Of a stretch of DNA of 64,000 bases, positions 10,840 through 25,519 are shown one piece after another. Within the stretch, counting starts at the first letter, position 1, and the number at the start of each line of letters is the position of its first letter. The stretch is from Microbacteriaceae bacterium (GTDB lineage Bacteria; Actinomycetota; Actinomycetes; Actinomycetales; Microbacteriaceae), in NCBI GenBank assembly GCA_019638805.1, contig JAHBTA010000005.1, forward strand, positions 177,351 through 241,350, in the 5' to 3' direction. The notes under the pieces are model-generated. The model saw only the letters and a program-made list of their open reading frames with translations. It ran no database searches and was not told the DNA's origin. Both the position numbers and the translations under genes were made by a program.

Positions 10840-12381
10840 GTGCCGGTCGAGATCTCGGCGGGGCACAACCCGCTCCGCAGCGCGTCCGACCGGCGGCTCA
10901 ACCGCATCGCCGGCCCCAGCGCGCTGGTGATCTTCGGCGTCACGGGCGACCTGTCGCGCAAGAAGCTCATGCCCGCCGTCTACGACCTCGCCAATCGCGG
11001 GCTGCTCCCTCCGGGCTTCGGCCTGGTGGGATTCGCGCGGCGCGACTGGGACGACCAGGACTTCGAGCGCGAGGTGCACGATGCCGTGCGCAAGTTTGCG
11101 CGCACGCCCTTCATCGAGGATGTCTGGAACCAGCTCAAGGTCGGCATCCGGTTCGTGCAGGGCGAGTTCGACGACGACGCGGCCTTCGACACGCTGGGTC
11201 GCGTCCTGGCCGAGCTGGATCGCGACCGCGGCACCATGGGCAACCATGCGTTCTACCTGTCGATCCCTCCCAAGTCCTTCCCCCAGGTCACCGAGCAGTT
11301 GCGCCGTTCCGGGCTGGCGGAAGCCGCACCCGGCAGCTGGAGCCGCGTCGTCATCGAGAAGCCTTTCGGCTCCGACCTGACGACCGCGCGCGAGCTCAAC
11401 GACGTGGTGGAGAGCGTCTTCCCGCCCGACAGCGTCTTCCGCATCGACCACTATCTCGGCAAAGAGACCGTGCAGAACATCCTCGCTCTGCGCTTCGCCA
11501 ACCAGCTCTACGAGCCCATCTGGAACGCGAACTACGTCGACCACGTGCAGATCACCATGGCCGAGGACATCGGTGTCGGCGGACGCGCCGGGTATTACGA
11601 CGGCATCGGGGCGGCGCGCGACGTCATCCAGAACCACCTGCTGCAATTGCTCGCCCTCACCGCGATGGAGGAGCCGGTCTCCTTCGACGCCGCCGATCTG
11701 CGTGCCGAGAAGGAGAAGGTCCTTTCCGCCGTCGCTTTGCCGCGCGACCTGTCCGTGGCGACCGCGCGCGGCCAGTACACCGGTGGGTGGCAGGGCGGTG
11801 AGAAGGTGCTCGGCTTCCTCGAGGAGGACGGCATGGACCCGGCCTCACAGACCGAGACCTACGCCGCGATCCGGCTCGACATCAACACCCGGCGCTGGGC
11901 GGGCGTGCCGTTCTACCTCCGGGCGGGCAAGCGCCTCGGCCGCCGCGTCACCGAGATCGCGGTGGTGTTCAAGCGCGCGCCCCAGTACCTGTTCGCCGAG
12001 AGTCAGACCTCCGCGCTCGGGCAGAACGCGCTCGTGATCCGCGTGCAGCCGGATGAGGGGGTCACCATCCGCTTCGGCTCCAAGGTCCCGGGGCCCAGCA
12101 TGCAGGTGCGCGATGTGACCATGGACTTCGGCTACGGTCACGCCTTCACCGAGGCCAGCCCGGAGGCGTACGAGCGGCTCATCCTCGACGTCCTGCTGGG
12201 CGATCCGCCGCTTTTCCCCCGGCACGAGGAGGTCGAGCTGAGCTGGCGCATCCTCGACCCGATCGAGGAGCACTGGGCGGCCCTGGACACCCAGCCCGAG
12301 CAGTACCGTCCGGGCACCTGGGGCCCGGCATCCGCCGACGAGCTGCTGGCCCGCGACGGGCGAGTCTGGAGGCGACCGTGA
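10840..12381 (+). CDS. zwf: Glucose-6-phosphate 1-dehydrogenase
   Basis: 513 residues, the committing oxidative pentose-phosphate enzyme giving NADPH and 6-phosphogluconolactone. Seen: nucleotide-binding IFGVTGDLSRKKLMPAVYDL near residue 30, EKPFGSD, and the active-site RIDHYLGKETVQN near residue 200. The start is a GTG two bases after the pgi stop with only a weak ribosome site, so expression likely depends on reading through from pgi. The stop overlaps the opcA GTG. Confidence 0.97.
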   Translation: MPVEISAGHNPLRSASDRRLNRIAGPSALVIFGVTGDLSRKKLMPAVYDLANRGLLPPGFGLVGFARRDWDDQDFEREVHDAVRKFARTPFIEDVWNQLKVGIRFVQGEFDDDAAFDTLGRVLAELDRDRGTMGNHAFYLSIPPKSFPQVTEQLRRSGLAEAAPGSWSRVVIEKPFGSDLTTARELNDVVESVFPPDSVFRIDHYLGKETVQNILALRFANQLYEPIWNANYVDHVQITMAEDIGVGGRAGYYDGIGAARDVIQNHLLQLLALTAMEEPVSFDAADLRAEKEKVLSAVALPRDLSVATARGQYTGGWQGGEKVLGFLEEDGMDPASQTETYAAIRLDINTRRWAGVPFYLRAGKRLGRRVTEIAVVFKRAPQYLFAESQTSALGQNALVIRVQPDEGVTIRFGSKVPGPSMQVRDVTMDFGYGHAFTEASPEAYERLILDVLLGDPPLFPRHEEVELSWRILDPIEEHWAALDTQPEQYRPGTWGPASADELLARDGRVWRRP

Positions 12382-13352
12382 TCGTCGATCTGCCCGACAC
12401 CACCACGAGCGCGGTGTCGAAGACCCTCGTGAAGATCCGCGAGGAGAACGGCGTGGTCGCCCTCGGCCGCGTGCTGACCCTCGTCATCGCGACCCCGCCG
12501 GGCGACGAGGAGGACGCGATCGGCGCCGCCAATGAGGCGTCGCGCGAGCACCCCATGCGCGTCATCGTCCTCGCCAGGTCTCCCGGACGGCGAACCGATG
12601 CCACCCGTCTCGACGCCGAGATCCGCGTGGGTGGTGACGCCGGCGCGAGCGAGGTCATCGTGCTGCGCGCCCACGGGGAGGCCGCGGCCGACGACGAGGG
12701 GCTCGTCACGAGCCTCCTGTTGCCCGACGCGCCCGTCGTGGTGTGGTGGCCGCGCGATGCCCCGGAGGTCCCGAGCGCATCCGCTCTCGGCCGCATGGCG
12801 CAGCGCCGCATCACCGACGCCGCCGCGGCCGTCGACCCGGTCTCAGCCCTGGAGAACCTCGGCGCGCACTACGCACCGGGCGACACCGACTTCGCCTGGA
12901 CGCGCCTGACCCTGTGGCGCGCACAGCTGGCCGCGGTGCTGGATCAGCCGCCCTACGACCCGGTCACGGCGATCAGCGTCAGCGGGTCCACCGACTCGCC
13001 ATCCACCGAACTGCTCGCCGCCTGGCTCCAGCTGCGACTCGAAGTCCCGGTTGCGCTCGACGTGACGGAACCGGTCGACGGCGTCAGCGGCATCCACGGG
13101 GTCCGGTTGGAGCGGGCACCCGGAACCATAGTGCTCGAGCGCAACGTGCCGGGCGTCGCGACGCTCACCCAGCCGGGCCAGCCGCGCCAGGACATCTCGC
13201 TCCCCCGGCGCAGCCTCCGCGACTGCCTCGCCGAGGAATTGCGTAGGCTCGACCCGGACGACCTCTTCGGCGAGGTGGTCCGGAACGGGCTCGGCGCGCT
13301 CGCAACCCCGGCACCGAACCCACGATCGCGGAGGATCCGGAGCAAGGCGTGA
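12378..13352 (+). CDS. opcA: Glucose-6-phosphate dehydrogenase assembly protein OpcA
   Basis: 324 residues. OpcA proteins bind and support Zwf activity in actinobacteria and cyanobacteria. There is no catalytic motif. The recognisable features are the N-terminal LPDTTTSAVSKTLVKIREE, the VVVWWPRDAP tryptophan pair near residue 120, and the position immediately after zwf (GTGA overlap) and before pgl (GTGA overlap). Assignment is by family pattern and operon context; both agree. Confidence 0.92.
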   Translation: MIVDLPDTTTSAVSKTLVKIREENGVVALGRVLTLVIATPPGDEEDAIGAANEASREHPMRVIVLARSPGRRTDATRLDAEIRVGGDAGASEVIVLRAHGEAAADDEGLVTSLLLPDAPVVVWWPRDAPEVPSASALGRMAQRRITDAAAAVDPVSALENLGAHYAPGDTDFAWTRLTLWRAQLAAVLDQPPYDPVTAISVSGSTDSPSTELLAAWLQLRLEVPVALDVTEPVDGVSGIHGVRLERAPGTIVLERNVPGVATLTQPGQPRQDISLPRRSLRDCLAEELRRLDPDDLFGEVVRNGLGALATPAPNPRSRRIRSKA

Positions 13353-14170
13353 CCAACGAACGGCGGGTGCTCGTGCACCCGGACACGGAAGCCCTGGCCG
13401 GCAGCGTCGCGGCCCGCTTCATCACCAAGATCATCGACGTCCTCGACGACCAGGACGAGGCCCACGTGTGCCTGACGGGCGGCAGCATGGGCATCGCGGT
13501 GCTCGCGGCCATCGCCGCATCGCCCGCCCGGGAGAGCCTGGACTGGTCCCGTCTGCACGTCTGGTGGAGCGACGAGCGCTACCTCCCGCGCGGTCACGCG
13601 GATCGCAACGAGACCCAGGCCCGCGCGGCGCTTCTGGACGCGCTCACACTGGACCCCGCACGGGTGCACGGGATGCCCGCTCCGGGCGAGCAGGCGTCCA
13701 TCGACGAGGCGGCGGATGCCTACACGGCAGAGCTCGCCGCCGCGGCTCCCAGCGGGGCTCCCTATCCGCGCTTCGACGTGACCCTGCTCGGGGTGGGTCC
13801 CGACGGGCATGTGGCGTCGCTCTTCCCCGACCATGCCCAGGTGCGGGAGACCGAGCGGGTGGTGGTCGCCGAGACCGACTCGCCCAAGCCGCCGCCGGAG
13901 CGCCTGAGCTTCACCCTTCCGGTCATCAACTCCTCCGACCGGGTATGGCTCGTGCTCGCAGGGGCCGACAAGGCCGGGGCGCTCGGGCTCGCGCTGGCCG
14001 GTGCGAGCATCTCGGAGGTCCCGGTCGCGGGCGTCGAGGGCCGGAAGCGCACGGTGTTCTTCGTCGACCGCGATGCGGCCGCCGAGGTGCCGGAGTCGCT
14101 CATCGCGCCATCGCAGTACTGGACGGCGGCGCACGACCTGCCCGCGCAGGAGATGCACCCCGAGGGGTAG
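13349..14170 (+). CDS. pgl: 6-phosphogluconolactonase
   Basis: 273 residues of the DevB/SOL family, hydrolysing the lactone made by Zwf. Seen: LTGGSMGIAVL near the N-terminus, VWWSDERYLP, and the catalytic-site GVGPDGHVASLFPDH. The gene begins with a GTG inside the opcA stop and is the last of the tkt-tal-pgi-zwf-opcA-pgl operon. It converges on rbpA; the 38-base gap between them shows no strong hairpin. Confidence 0.95.
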   Translation: MTNERRVLVHPDTEALAGSVAARFITKIIDVLDDQDEAHVCLTGGSMGIAVLAAIAASPARESLDWSRLHVWWSDERYLPRGHADRNETQARAALLDALTLDPARVHGMPAPGEQASIDEAADAYTAELAAAAPSGAPYPRFDVTLLGVGPDGHVASLFPDHAQVRETERVVVAETDSPKPPPERLSFTLPVINSSDRVWLVLAGADKAGALGLALAGASISEVPVAGVEGRKRTVFFVDRDAAAEVPESLIAPSQYWTAAHDLPAQEMHPEG

Positions 14171-14208
14171 GGTCCCGAGGATCTGGGCCCCGAAGAGCAG
14201 GGCGCCCG

Positions 14209-14568
14209 TCAGGCGGTGCCGGACCGCCGCGCCCGGAGCTGCTCGAGCGCCTCCTGGAGGAGCTGCTCGCCCTCCTCGTCGGTGCGGCGCTCCTTCACGT
14301 AGGCCAGGTGCGTCTTGTACGGCTCCATCTTGGCCAGCTGCGGCGGGTTGTCCTTGTCGCGCCCGGCGGGCAGACCCGAGGTGGGGCTGTCGATGACGTC
14401 CGGGATCTCCTCCTCGGGCAGATTCGCCGCGAAGTACCGAACCGTCTCGTTGCCGAGGGCGTCCCAGTACGAGATCGCGACGCGGTCCGCGTGGTAGCCG
14501 CGGTCCTGCTCGCCCATGGGGCCCGAACCGACCCGGGAACCCCGGATCGCGCTGCCGCCGGATGCCAT
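14209..14568 (-). CDS. rbpA: RNA polymerase-binding protein RbpA
   Basis: 119 residues. RbpA is an actinobacterial transcription factor that binds the sigma-A-type factor and stabilises the open complex. The N-terminal GSAIRGSRVGSGPMGE, the core-domain RVAISYWDALGNE with hydrophobic YFAANLPEEEIPD, and the basic C-terminal sigma-interaction helix (THLAYVKERRTDEEGEQLL) match the family. AAGGAGA sits 7 bases before the ATG. Separated by 51 bases from secG upstream, so it may be read from the gap-pgk-tpiA-secG transcript or its own promoter. Confidence 0.95.
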   Translation of the reverse strand: MASGGSAIRGSRVGSGPMGEQDRGYHADRVAISYWDALGNETVRYFAANLPEEEIPDVIDSPTSGLPAGRDKDNPPQLAKMEPYKTHLAYVKERRTDEEGEQLLQEALEQLRARRSGTA

Positions 14569-14619
14569 CTGTGGTCTCCTTCTTCCAAACCGGCGCTGTG
14601 CCTTCTGGTTTTCGGGCCC

Positions 14620-14865
14620 TTAGCCCGAAAACTTGACAATGAGACCCAGCACGATGATGCAGGAGACCCAGACCAGACCCAGGATGACCGTGAGCCGGTT
14701 GAGGTTGCGTTCCGCGACGCCCGACGCACCCAGGTTCGAGGTCACGCCTCCGCCGAACATGTCGGACAGACCGCCGCCGCGACCGCGGTGCAGCAGGATC
14801 AGCAGGGTCAGCAGGAGGCTCGTGATGCCCAGAAGCACCTGCACGATGACCTGGAGGATCTCCAT
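14620..14865 (-). CDS. secG: Preprotein translocase subunit SecG
   Basis: 81 residues, inner-membrane accessory of the SecYE channel. Two hydrophobic helices (residues about 3-25 and 57-78) flank the conserved loop GRGGGLSDMFGGGVTSNLGASG, the SecG hallmark. The frame is open much further upstream through tpiA, but only the ATG at 14865 gives a SecG protein; AAAGG lies 12 bases before it. It follows tpiA in the usual actinobacterial gap-pgk-tpi-secG order. Confidence 0.95.
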   Translation of the reverse strand: MEILQVIVQVLLGITSLLLTLLILLHRGRGGGLSDMFGGGVTSNLGASGVAERNLNRLTVILGLVWVSCIIVLGLIVKFSG

Positions 14866-14935
14866 CGGGAGGGATGCCTTTCGATTCGACCGGCCGAGAA
14901 CCGGCCACGGGGTCTGGACAAGTATAGGCGGCGGC

Positions 14936-15714
14936 TCAGGTGCCGACGTGCTTCTGGTAGCGCGCGATGCTCGCGAACTCCTCGAGTTGCAGGCTCGCAC
15001 CGCCCACCAGGGCGCCGTCGATGTCGGCTTCGCGCATGAACCCGGCGATGTTCGCCGCCTTGACCGAACCGCCGTACAGGATGCGCGTCGCCGCGGCGGC
15101 CTCGTCTCCCAGGACCTCGGCCACCACGGCCCGCAGGGCCTGGCAGACCTGCTGAGCCTGCTCGCTCGTCGCGGCCTGCCCCGAGCCGATGGCCCACACC
15201 GGCTCATAGGCCACCACGACCTCGGAGCCCTTCCGGGCGCCGCCGAGCGCGACGCGCAGTTGGGCGACCGGGACCGCACTCGGGCCGTGCTGCTCCAGGT
15301 CCTCCGCGGTCTCCCCCACACAGACCACCGGGACCAGTCCGTGGCGATGCGCGGCGGAGACCTTGGCCGCGATGTCCTCGTCCGACTCGCCGTGATACTG
15401 ACGTCGCTCGGAGTGCCCGACGATGACGTATCGGCAGTCGAGAGCCGCGAGGAAGGCTCCCGAGATCTCGCCCGTGTACGCGCCCTCGTCGTGGGCGGAG
15501 ACATCCTGCCCGCCGAAGCGGACCGGCAGGTCGTCACCGTTGACCAGGGTCTGCACGCTGCGCAGGTCGGTGAAGGGTGGGAAAACCGCCACCTCGACGT
15601 CCCCGAAGTCGTGGCGGGCGTCGGAGAGCGTCCAGGAGAGCTTCTGCACGAACGCGATCGACTGCAGGTGGTCGAGGTTCATCTTCCAGTTGCCCGCGAT
15701 GAGGGGCGTGCGGG

Positions 15715-15727
<13 letters not shown>
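14936..15727 (-). CDS. tpiA: Triosephosphate isomerase
   Basis: 263 residues, cytosolic TIM-barrel enzyme interconverting dihydroxyacetone phosphate and glyceraldehyde-3-phosphate. The catalytic set is visible: NWKMN (Lys15), VGHSERR (His), AYEPVWAIG (Glu), and the phosphate-binding GGSVKAANI near the C-terminus. Its ATG lies 13 bases inside the end of pgk, so the two are overlapped and likely coupled. Confidence 0.97.
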
Positions 15728-17963
<2,236 letters not shown>

Positions 17964-17966
17964 CTA

Positions 17967-18566
17967 CTAGCCGCGCGCGGCCGCGAATCGCTCGGCCGCG
18001 TTGGACCAGTTGGCGATGTTCCAGAAGGCCTTCACGTAGTCCGCCTTGACGTTGACGTAGTCCAGGTAGAAGGCGTGCTCCCACATGTCCAGCTGCAGGA
18101 TGGGGGTCGTGGTCTGCGGCGTGTTGGCCTGCTGGTCGTAGAGCTGCTCGATGATGAGGCGCTTCCCCAGGGAGTCCCAGGCGAGCACACCCCAGCCGGA
18201 GCCCTGAAGGCCGAGGGATGCGGCGGTGAAGTGCGCCTGGAACTTGTCGAACGAGCCGAAGTGCTCGTCGATCGCGGAGGCGAGTTCTCCCACGGGCTTG
18301 TCGCCGCCGTCCGGACTGAGGTTCGTCCAGAAGATCGAGTGGTTGACGTGGCCGCCGAGGTGGAACGCCAGATCCTTCGAGAACTGGTTCACCTTGCTGA
18401 AGTCGCCCGCCTCGCGCGCCTCGGCGAGCTTCTCGAGGGCGGTGTTGGCACCCGCGACGTAGGCGGCGTGGTGCTTGGAGTGGTGCAGCTCCATGATGCG
18501 CGCGCTGATGTGCGGCTCGAGCGCGGCGTAGTCGTACGGGAGGTCGGGCAGCGTGTAGTCGGCCAT
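17967..18566 (-). CDS. sodA: Superoxide dismutase (Mn/Fe type)
   Basis: 199 residues of the Fe/Mn SOD family, with no signal peptide, so cytosolic. The N-terminal metal ligands lie in [13 protein letters not shown] and [11 protein letters not shown], and the C-terminal ligands in [14 protein letters not shown]. The Gly-rich [10 protein letters not shown] stretch is also typical; metal choice cannot be read safely, though the pattern is closer to Mn forms. AAGGAGA sits 6 bases before the ATG. The gene sits between whiA and gap, an insertion relative to the usual whiA-gap neighbourhood. Confidence 0.95.
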   Translation of the reverse strand: MADYTLPDLPYDYAALEPHISARIMELHHSKHHAAYVAGANTALEKLAEAREAGDFSKVNQFSKDLAFHLGGHVNHSIFWTNLSPDGGDKPVGELASAIDEHFGSFDKFQAHFTAASLGLQGSGWGVLAWDSLGKRLIIEQLYDQQANTPQTTTPILQLDMWEHAFYLDYVNVKADYVKAFWNIANWSNAAERFAAARG

Positions 18567-18609
18567 GGTGGTTCTCCTTGCTTCCTTCTTCAGTTCTCTC
18601 TTCGAGTCT

Positions 18610-19587
18610 TCACTCAGCGTAATCCGGCGGGAGGTTGGCGTCCGTCCCGGGCAGCCCGTTCTCGGCCGCGTGCTTGTCGGCCATCGCGAGCAGCCGACGG
18701 ATGCGGCCGGCGACCGCGTCCTTCGTCATGGGTGGGTCGGCGAAGTGTCCGAGCTCATCGAGACTGGCATCCCGGTGGGCGAGCCGCAGTTCCCCCGCGT
18801 AGCGCAGGTGATCCGGAACGCCGTCCCCGAGGATCTCGAGCGCGCGCTCGACTCGCGCGCACGCCGCGACGGCGGCCTGGACGCTGCGCCTGAGGTTGGC
18901 GTCGTCGAAGTTGACCAGACGGTTCGCGGTCGCGCGCACCTCCCGCCGCTGCCGCAGCTCCTCCCACTGGGCGACCGTGGAGTCCGCACCCATGAGCCGG
19001 AGCAGTGCGGAGATCGCCTCGCCCTCGCGCACCACGACGCGATGAACGCCGCGCACCTCCCGCGCCTTCGCCGGAATCTTGAGCCGGCCCGCCGCGCCCA
19101 CGAGCGCCATGGCCGCCTCGTTGCCCGGGCAGGTGACCTCGAGCGCGGACGACCGGCCCGGATCGGTCATCGTGCCGCCCGCCAGGAACGCCCCCCGCCA
19201 GACCGCCGCCAGCTCCTCACGCGATCCCGTGGTGAGCCGGTTGGGCAGACCGCGCACCGGGCGCCGTCTCGCGTCCAGAAGTCCGGTCTGCCTGGCCAGC
19301 GTCTCGCCGCCCTCGATGATGCGCACGAGGTAGGCGCCGTGTGCGTTCGCGGCCCCTCCCGAGATGACGGAGAGCTCGCTGCGCACCCCGAAGAGCTCGG
19401 CCAGATCCTTGCGGACCCGACGCGCCAGCGCCGGGGAATCCAGCTCGGCCTCGATCGCGATGCGGCCCCCGATGATGTGCAGGCCCCCGGCGAAGCGCAG
19501 GAGCGCAGCGAGTTCGGCGGCCCGCACCGAGGTCTTCCCGGTGTCGATACCGGTCAGTTCCTCCTTGACGTCGGCGGTCAATGTCAC
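18610..19587 (-). CDS. whiA: DNA-binding regulator WhiA
   Basis: 325 residues. WhiA has an N-terminal homing-endonuclease-like (LAGLIDADG-related but inactive) domain and a C-terminal helix-turn-helix; in Streptomyces it controls sporulation septation, and it is present in non-sporulating Gram-positives too. Seen: [12 protein letters not shown] at the start, [12 protein letters not shown] in the LAGLIDADG-like part, and a C-terminal HTH around [20 protein letters not shown] with [22 protein letters not shown]. The start is a GTG with GAGAGG upstream. It lies 40 bases after rapZ. Confidence 0.95.
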   Translation of the reverse strand: MTLTADVKEELTGIDTGKTSVRAAELAALLRFAGGLHIIGGRIAIEAELDSPALARRVRKDLAELFGVRSELSVISGGAANAHGAYLVRIIEGGETLARQTGLLDARRRPVRGLPNRLTTGSREELAAVWRGAFLAGGTMTDPGRSSALEVTCPGNEAAMALVGAAGRLKIPAKAREVRGVHRVVVREGEAISALLRLMGADSTVAQWEELRQRREVRATANRLVNFDDANLRRSVQAAVAACARVERALEILGDGVPDHLRYAGELRLAHRDASLDELGHFADPPMTKDAVAGRIRRLLAMADKHAAENGLPGTDANLPPDYAE

Positions 19588-19627
19588 GCGCGCATCCCTC
19601 TCACGGCCGGCCGGTCCTGCGTAGGCA

Positions 19628-20506
19628 TCACTCGCGACCCAGGTCGCGGTGCTTCACGCTGACGTTGAGTCCGGGGAGCGCGCCCAGCCGGCGCCCGAGC
19701 TCCTCGGCGATGGCCACCGAGCGATGCCTTCCGCCCGTGCAGCCCAATGCGATCGTAGCGTGCCGCTTGTTCTCGCGACGGTACCCGGTCAGGACCGGCT
19801 CGAGCATCTGCAGATAGGCGTGGAGGAACTCCTCGGCGCCCTCCTGCGCGAAGACGTAGTCGCGCACCTCGGGCTCGAGGCCGGTCCGTCCGCTGAGCTC
19901 GGGCACCCAGAACGGGTTGGGCAGGAAGCGGCAGTCCGCGACCAAGTCGGCGTCGGGGGGAAGCCCGTACTTGAACCCGAAGCTCATGACCGTGAGACGC
20001 GTGGCGACCGTGCCCTCGTCCGCGAACATCTCCTGGACGCGCATGGCGAGCTGGTGGATGTTGAGGTCGGTGGTGTCGATCACGAAGTCGCTGAGCTCGC
20101 GCAACTCCGCGATCCGTGCGCGCTCGGCCGTGATGCCGTCCAGAAGCGTGCCGTCGCCCTGCAGCGGATGCGGCCTGCGCACCTGCTCGAAGCGACGCAC
20201 GAGCGTGGCGTCGGCGGCATCAAGGAAGAGCACGCGCACATGGGTCTTGCGGCGCAGAATCTCCAGCGCGTCCAGCACATCGGCGAAGAGCTTTCCGCCG
20301 CGCACATCCACCATGGCCGCGACCCGCGGGATCGCCTCGCCGGTGTGCCCGGCGAGGTCGACGAGCGGTTTGAGCATCTGCGGCGGGAGGTTGTCGACCA
20401 CGTACCAGCCCAGGTCCTCCAGAGCGTTGCCCACCGTGGAGCGACCGGCGCCGGACATGCCCGTGACGATGAGCATCTCGCGGGAGGTCTTCGGCTGGGG
20501 GCTCAT
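19628..20506 (-). CDS. rapZ: RNase adapter / nucleotide-binding protein RapZ
   Basis: 292 residues. P-loop protein of the RapZ/YvcJ family; in E. coli it guides RNase E to a small RNA, while its actinobacterial role is less certain. The Walker A site is GMSGAGRST (Arg in place of the usual Lys, common in actinobacterial members). The C-terminal domain has [20 protein letters not shown] and [16 protein letters not shown]. The ATG overlaps the uvrC stop (ATGA). The yvcK gene that commonly sits between rapZ and whiA is absent; whiA follows directly. Confidence 0.94.
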   Translation of the reverse strand: MSPQPKTSREMLIVTGMSGAGRSTVGNALEDLGWYVVDNLPPQMLKPLVDLAGHTGEAIPRVAAMVDVRGGKLFADVLDALEILRRKTHVRVLFLDAADATLVRRFEQVRRPHPLQGDGTLLDGITAERARIAELRELSDFVIDTTDLNIHQLAMRVQEMFADEGTVATRLTVMSFGFKYGLPPDADLVADCRFLPNPFWVPELSGRTGLEPEVRDYVFAQEGAEEFLHAYLQMLEPVLTGYRRENKRHATIALGCTGGRHRSVAIAEELGRRLGALPGLNVSVKHRDLGRE

Positions 20507-22482
20507 GCCTCGGTTCGCTGCTCCTCGCTCGGCTCTGCGGCGCTCGTGCCTGCTGCCAGCCTAGCGACGATCGCATCGGCCAGAGCCGGGCCGATGCCCT
20601 TCACCTCGGCGATCTCGCTCGCGTCGGCCGCGCGCAGGCGCTTGACCGAACCGAAGTGCCGCAGGAGGACCTTGACGCGCGCGGGCCCGAGCCCGGGGAT
20701 CTCGGAGAGTCGGCTTTCGATGCCCGCGCGGCGCTTCTGCCGCTGGAAGGTGATCGCGAACCGGTGCGCCTCGTCGCGCACGCGCTGCACGAGGAAGAGC
20801 GCTTCGCTTCCACGGGGCAGGATGACGGGGAAGTCCTCGCCGGGCAGCCAGATCTCCTCGAGTCGCTTGGCGAGCCCGCACAGCGGAATGTCGGATGCCC
20901 CAGCCTCATCGAGTGCGCGCTGGGCGGCCTCGACCTGCGGCTGCCCCCCATCGACGACGATGAGCCCGGGCCGGTAGGCGAAGCGCTTGCGCTTCCGAGT
21001 CACCACCGGGACGTCGAGATCGGCCTCTGAGCCCCTCGAAGGGACGTCCTCCCCCGTGCCGGGAGCAGCGACCGGCGCCTCGTCGTCCTCCGCGAGGTGC
21101 GCCAGCCGCCTGCTCAGCACCTGGTGCATCGCCTCGGTGTCATCGACCGTGCCCTGCACCGCGAACTTGCGATAGGCGCTCGTGAGGGGCAGGCCGTCCT
21201 CGAAGACCACCATGGATGCCACGACACCCGTTCCTCCCAGGTGGGACACGTCGTAGCACTCGATGCGCAGCGGGGCCTCCTCGAGCCCCAGCGCCTCCTG
21301 CAGGTCGCTCAGGGCCGTGGTGCGCGCGACATAGTCCGCCGACCGGCGCGTCTTGTGGAGAGCCAGCGCCTGTCGCGCGTTGAGGGTCGCGGTCTCCAGG
21401 ACCTTCGCCTTCTCTCCCCTCTGCGCGGTGCGGAGCGCCACGCTCCCTCCGCGCGGTCGCCGCTCAGACAGCCAGGTCTCCAGAGCCTCGGCGTCCTCGG
21501 GCAGGGCGGGCACGATGAGCTCGCGCGGCGGCGGCTCGCTCTCGTATGCGCTCTCCAGCACGGATTCGACGAGTTCGCCCAGTGGCACGTCGAGTTCGGT
21601 ATCGACCACCCAACTGCGAACCCCGCGCACGCGTCCGCTGCGCACCACGAATTGCTGCACCGCGGCGGCCAGCTCGTCGTGCGCGATGCCGAACACGTCG
21701 GTGTCGACGCCGTCCGACAGCACGACGGCACTGCGCTCCAGGACGTTCTCGAGCGCGACGATCCGGTCGCGCAGGGTCGCGGCGCGCTCGTACTCCATGG
21801 CCTCGCTCGCGGCGCGCATGTCGCGCTGGAGGCGCGTGATGACACTGCGGTCATGACTGGTCATGAACGCCACAAAGTCCTCGACATTGGCGCGGTGCTC
21901 CTCGATCGTGTATCGCATCGAGCACGGGCCGCCGCAGCGCCCGATCTGCCCCGGAAAGCACGGCCGCCCGCTCGCCATGGCCCGCCGGTAGCTCGAGTCG
22001 GAGCAGGTGCGCATCGGGAACGCCCGCACCATGAGCTCGATGGTCTCCCGGACGGCCCACATCTTCGGGTACGGGCCGAAATACCGGGCGCCGGGGATGC
22101 GGTGGTTGCGCGTGACCATGACGCGCGGCGCCTCGTCGGCGAGGGTGATCGCCATGAACGGGTAGCTCTTGTCGTCGCGGAACTTGACGTTGTAGGGCGG
22201 CGCGAACTCCTTGATCCAGGTGTACTCCAGCTGCAGAGCCTCGAAGTCGCTCCCCACAGTGGTCCAGTCCACGCTCGCAGCACTCAGCACCATGTGCCGG
22301 GTGCGCTCGTGCAGGCTGCGCAGCGGCTGGAAGTAGTTGCCCAGCCGGGCGCGCAGGTTGATGGCCTTGCCCACGTACAGAACTCGGTCACCGGCGTCCC
22401 GGAATCGGTACACCCCCGGCGAGGCGGGGATGTCGCCCGGCTTCGGGCGCCACGGGATGCTGTCAGGCCTGGGTGCAGCCAC
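20503..22482 (-). CDS. uvrC: Excinuclease ABC subunit UvrC
   Basis: 659 residues. Makes the dual incisions in nucleotide excision repair. Domains: GIY-YIG nuclease at the N-terminus (PGVYRF...[14 protein letters not shown], residues about 20-50), the Cys-containing segment [14 protein letters not shown], a UVR helix pair near residues 205-240, the RNase H-like second nuclease ([10 protein letters not shown], then [10 protein letters not shown]), and tandem helix-hairpin-helix motifs ending the protein ([25 protein letters not shown]). GTG start 6 bases after the uvrA stop, so uvrA-uvrC-rapZ are likely cotranscribed. Confidence 0.97.
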   Translation of the reverse strand: MAAPRPDSIPWRPKPGDIPASPGVYRFRDAGDRVLYVGKAINLRARLGNYFQPLRSLHERTRHMVLSAASVDWTTVGSDFEALQLEYTWIKEFAPPYNVKFRDDKSYPFMAITLADEAPRVMVTRNHRIPGARYFGPYPKMWAVRETIELMVRAFPMRTCSDSSYRRAMASGRPCFPGQIGRCGGPCSMRYTIEEHRANVEDFVAFMTSHDRSVITRLQRDMRAASEAMEYERAATLRDRIVALENVLERSAVVLSDGVDTDVFGIAHDELAAAVQQFVVRSGRVRGVRSWVVDTELDVPLGELVESVLESAYESEPPPRELIVPALPEDAEALETWLSERRPRGGSVALRTAQRGEKAKVLETATLNARQALALHKTRRSADYVARTTALSDLQEALGLEEAPLRIECYDVSHLGGTGVVASMVVFEDGLPLTSAYRKFAVQGTVDDTEAMHQVLSRRLAHLAEDDEAPVAAPGTGEDVPSRGSEADLDVPVVTRKRKRFAYRPGLIVVDGGQPQVEAAQRALDEAGASDIPLCGLAKRLEEIWLPGEDFPVILPRGSEALFLVQRVRDEAHRFAITFQRQKRRAGIESRLSEIPGLGPARVKVLLRHFGSVKRLRAADASEIAEVKGIGPALADAIVARLAAGTSAAEPSEEQRTEA

Positions 22483-22488
22483 GAGCGA

Positions 22489-25392
<2,904 letters not shown>

Positions 25393-25451
25393 CTCCCCCC
25401 AAGTCTACGGACGCCACCGACATCCGGCTGGGCCGCGGTACCCGCCACCGT

Positions 25452-25505
25452 GCACGTTCGCGACACGCGTGCATCGTGCACGATACTGGCTCGTCGCGAA
25501 CGTGC
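25452..25505. repeat. 13-bp perfect inverted repeat with nested palindrome, uvrB-uvrA gap
   Basis: GCACGTTCGCGAC (25452-25464) and its exact complement (25493-25505) flank 28 bases that hold the 12-bp palindrome ATCGTGCACGAT (25473-25484). It lies just after the uvrB stop and about 60 bases before uvrA. It may be the uvrB terminator, lacking a U-tract as is usual in high-GC bacteria, or a regulatory site for uvrA. It does not match the actinobacterial LexA box (CGAAC-N4-GTTCG) well. Confidence 0.7.
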
Positions 25506-25519
25506 TCGCTCGCCGAGGC

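Noticed and set aside
25490..25510. LexA (SOS) box before uvrA
   Set aside because: CGAACGTGC is present but the second half-site GTTCG at 4-base spacing is missing; only an inverted repeat at another spacing is seen.
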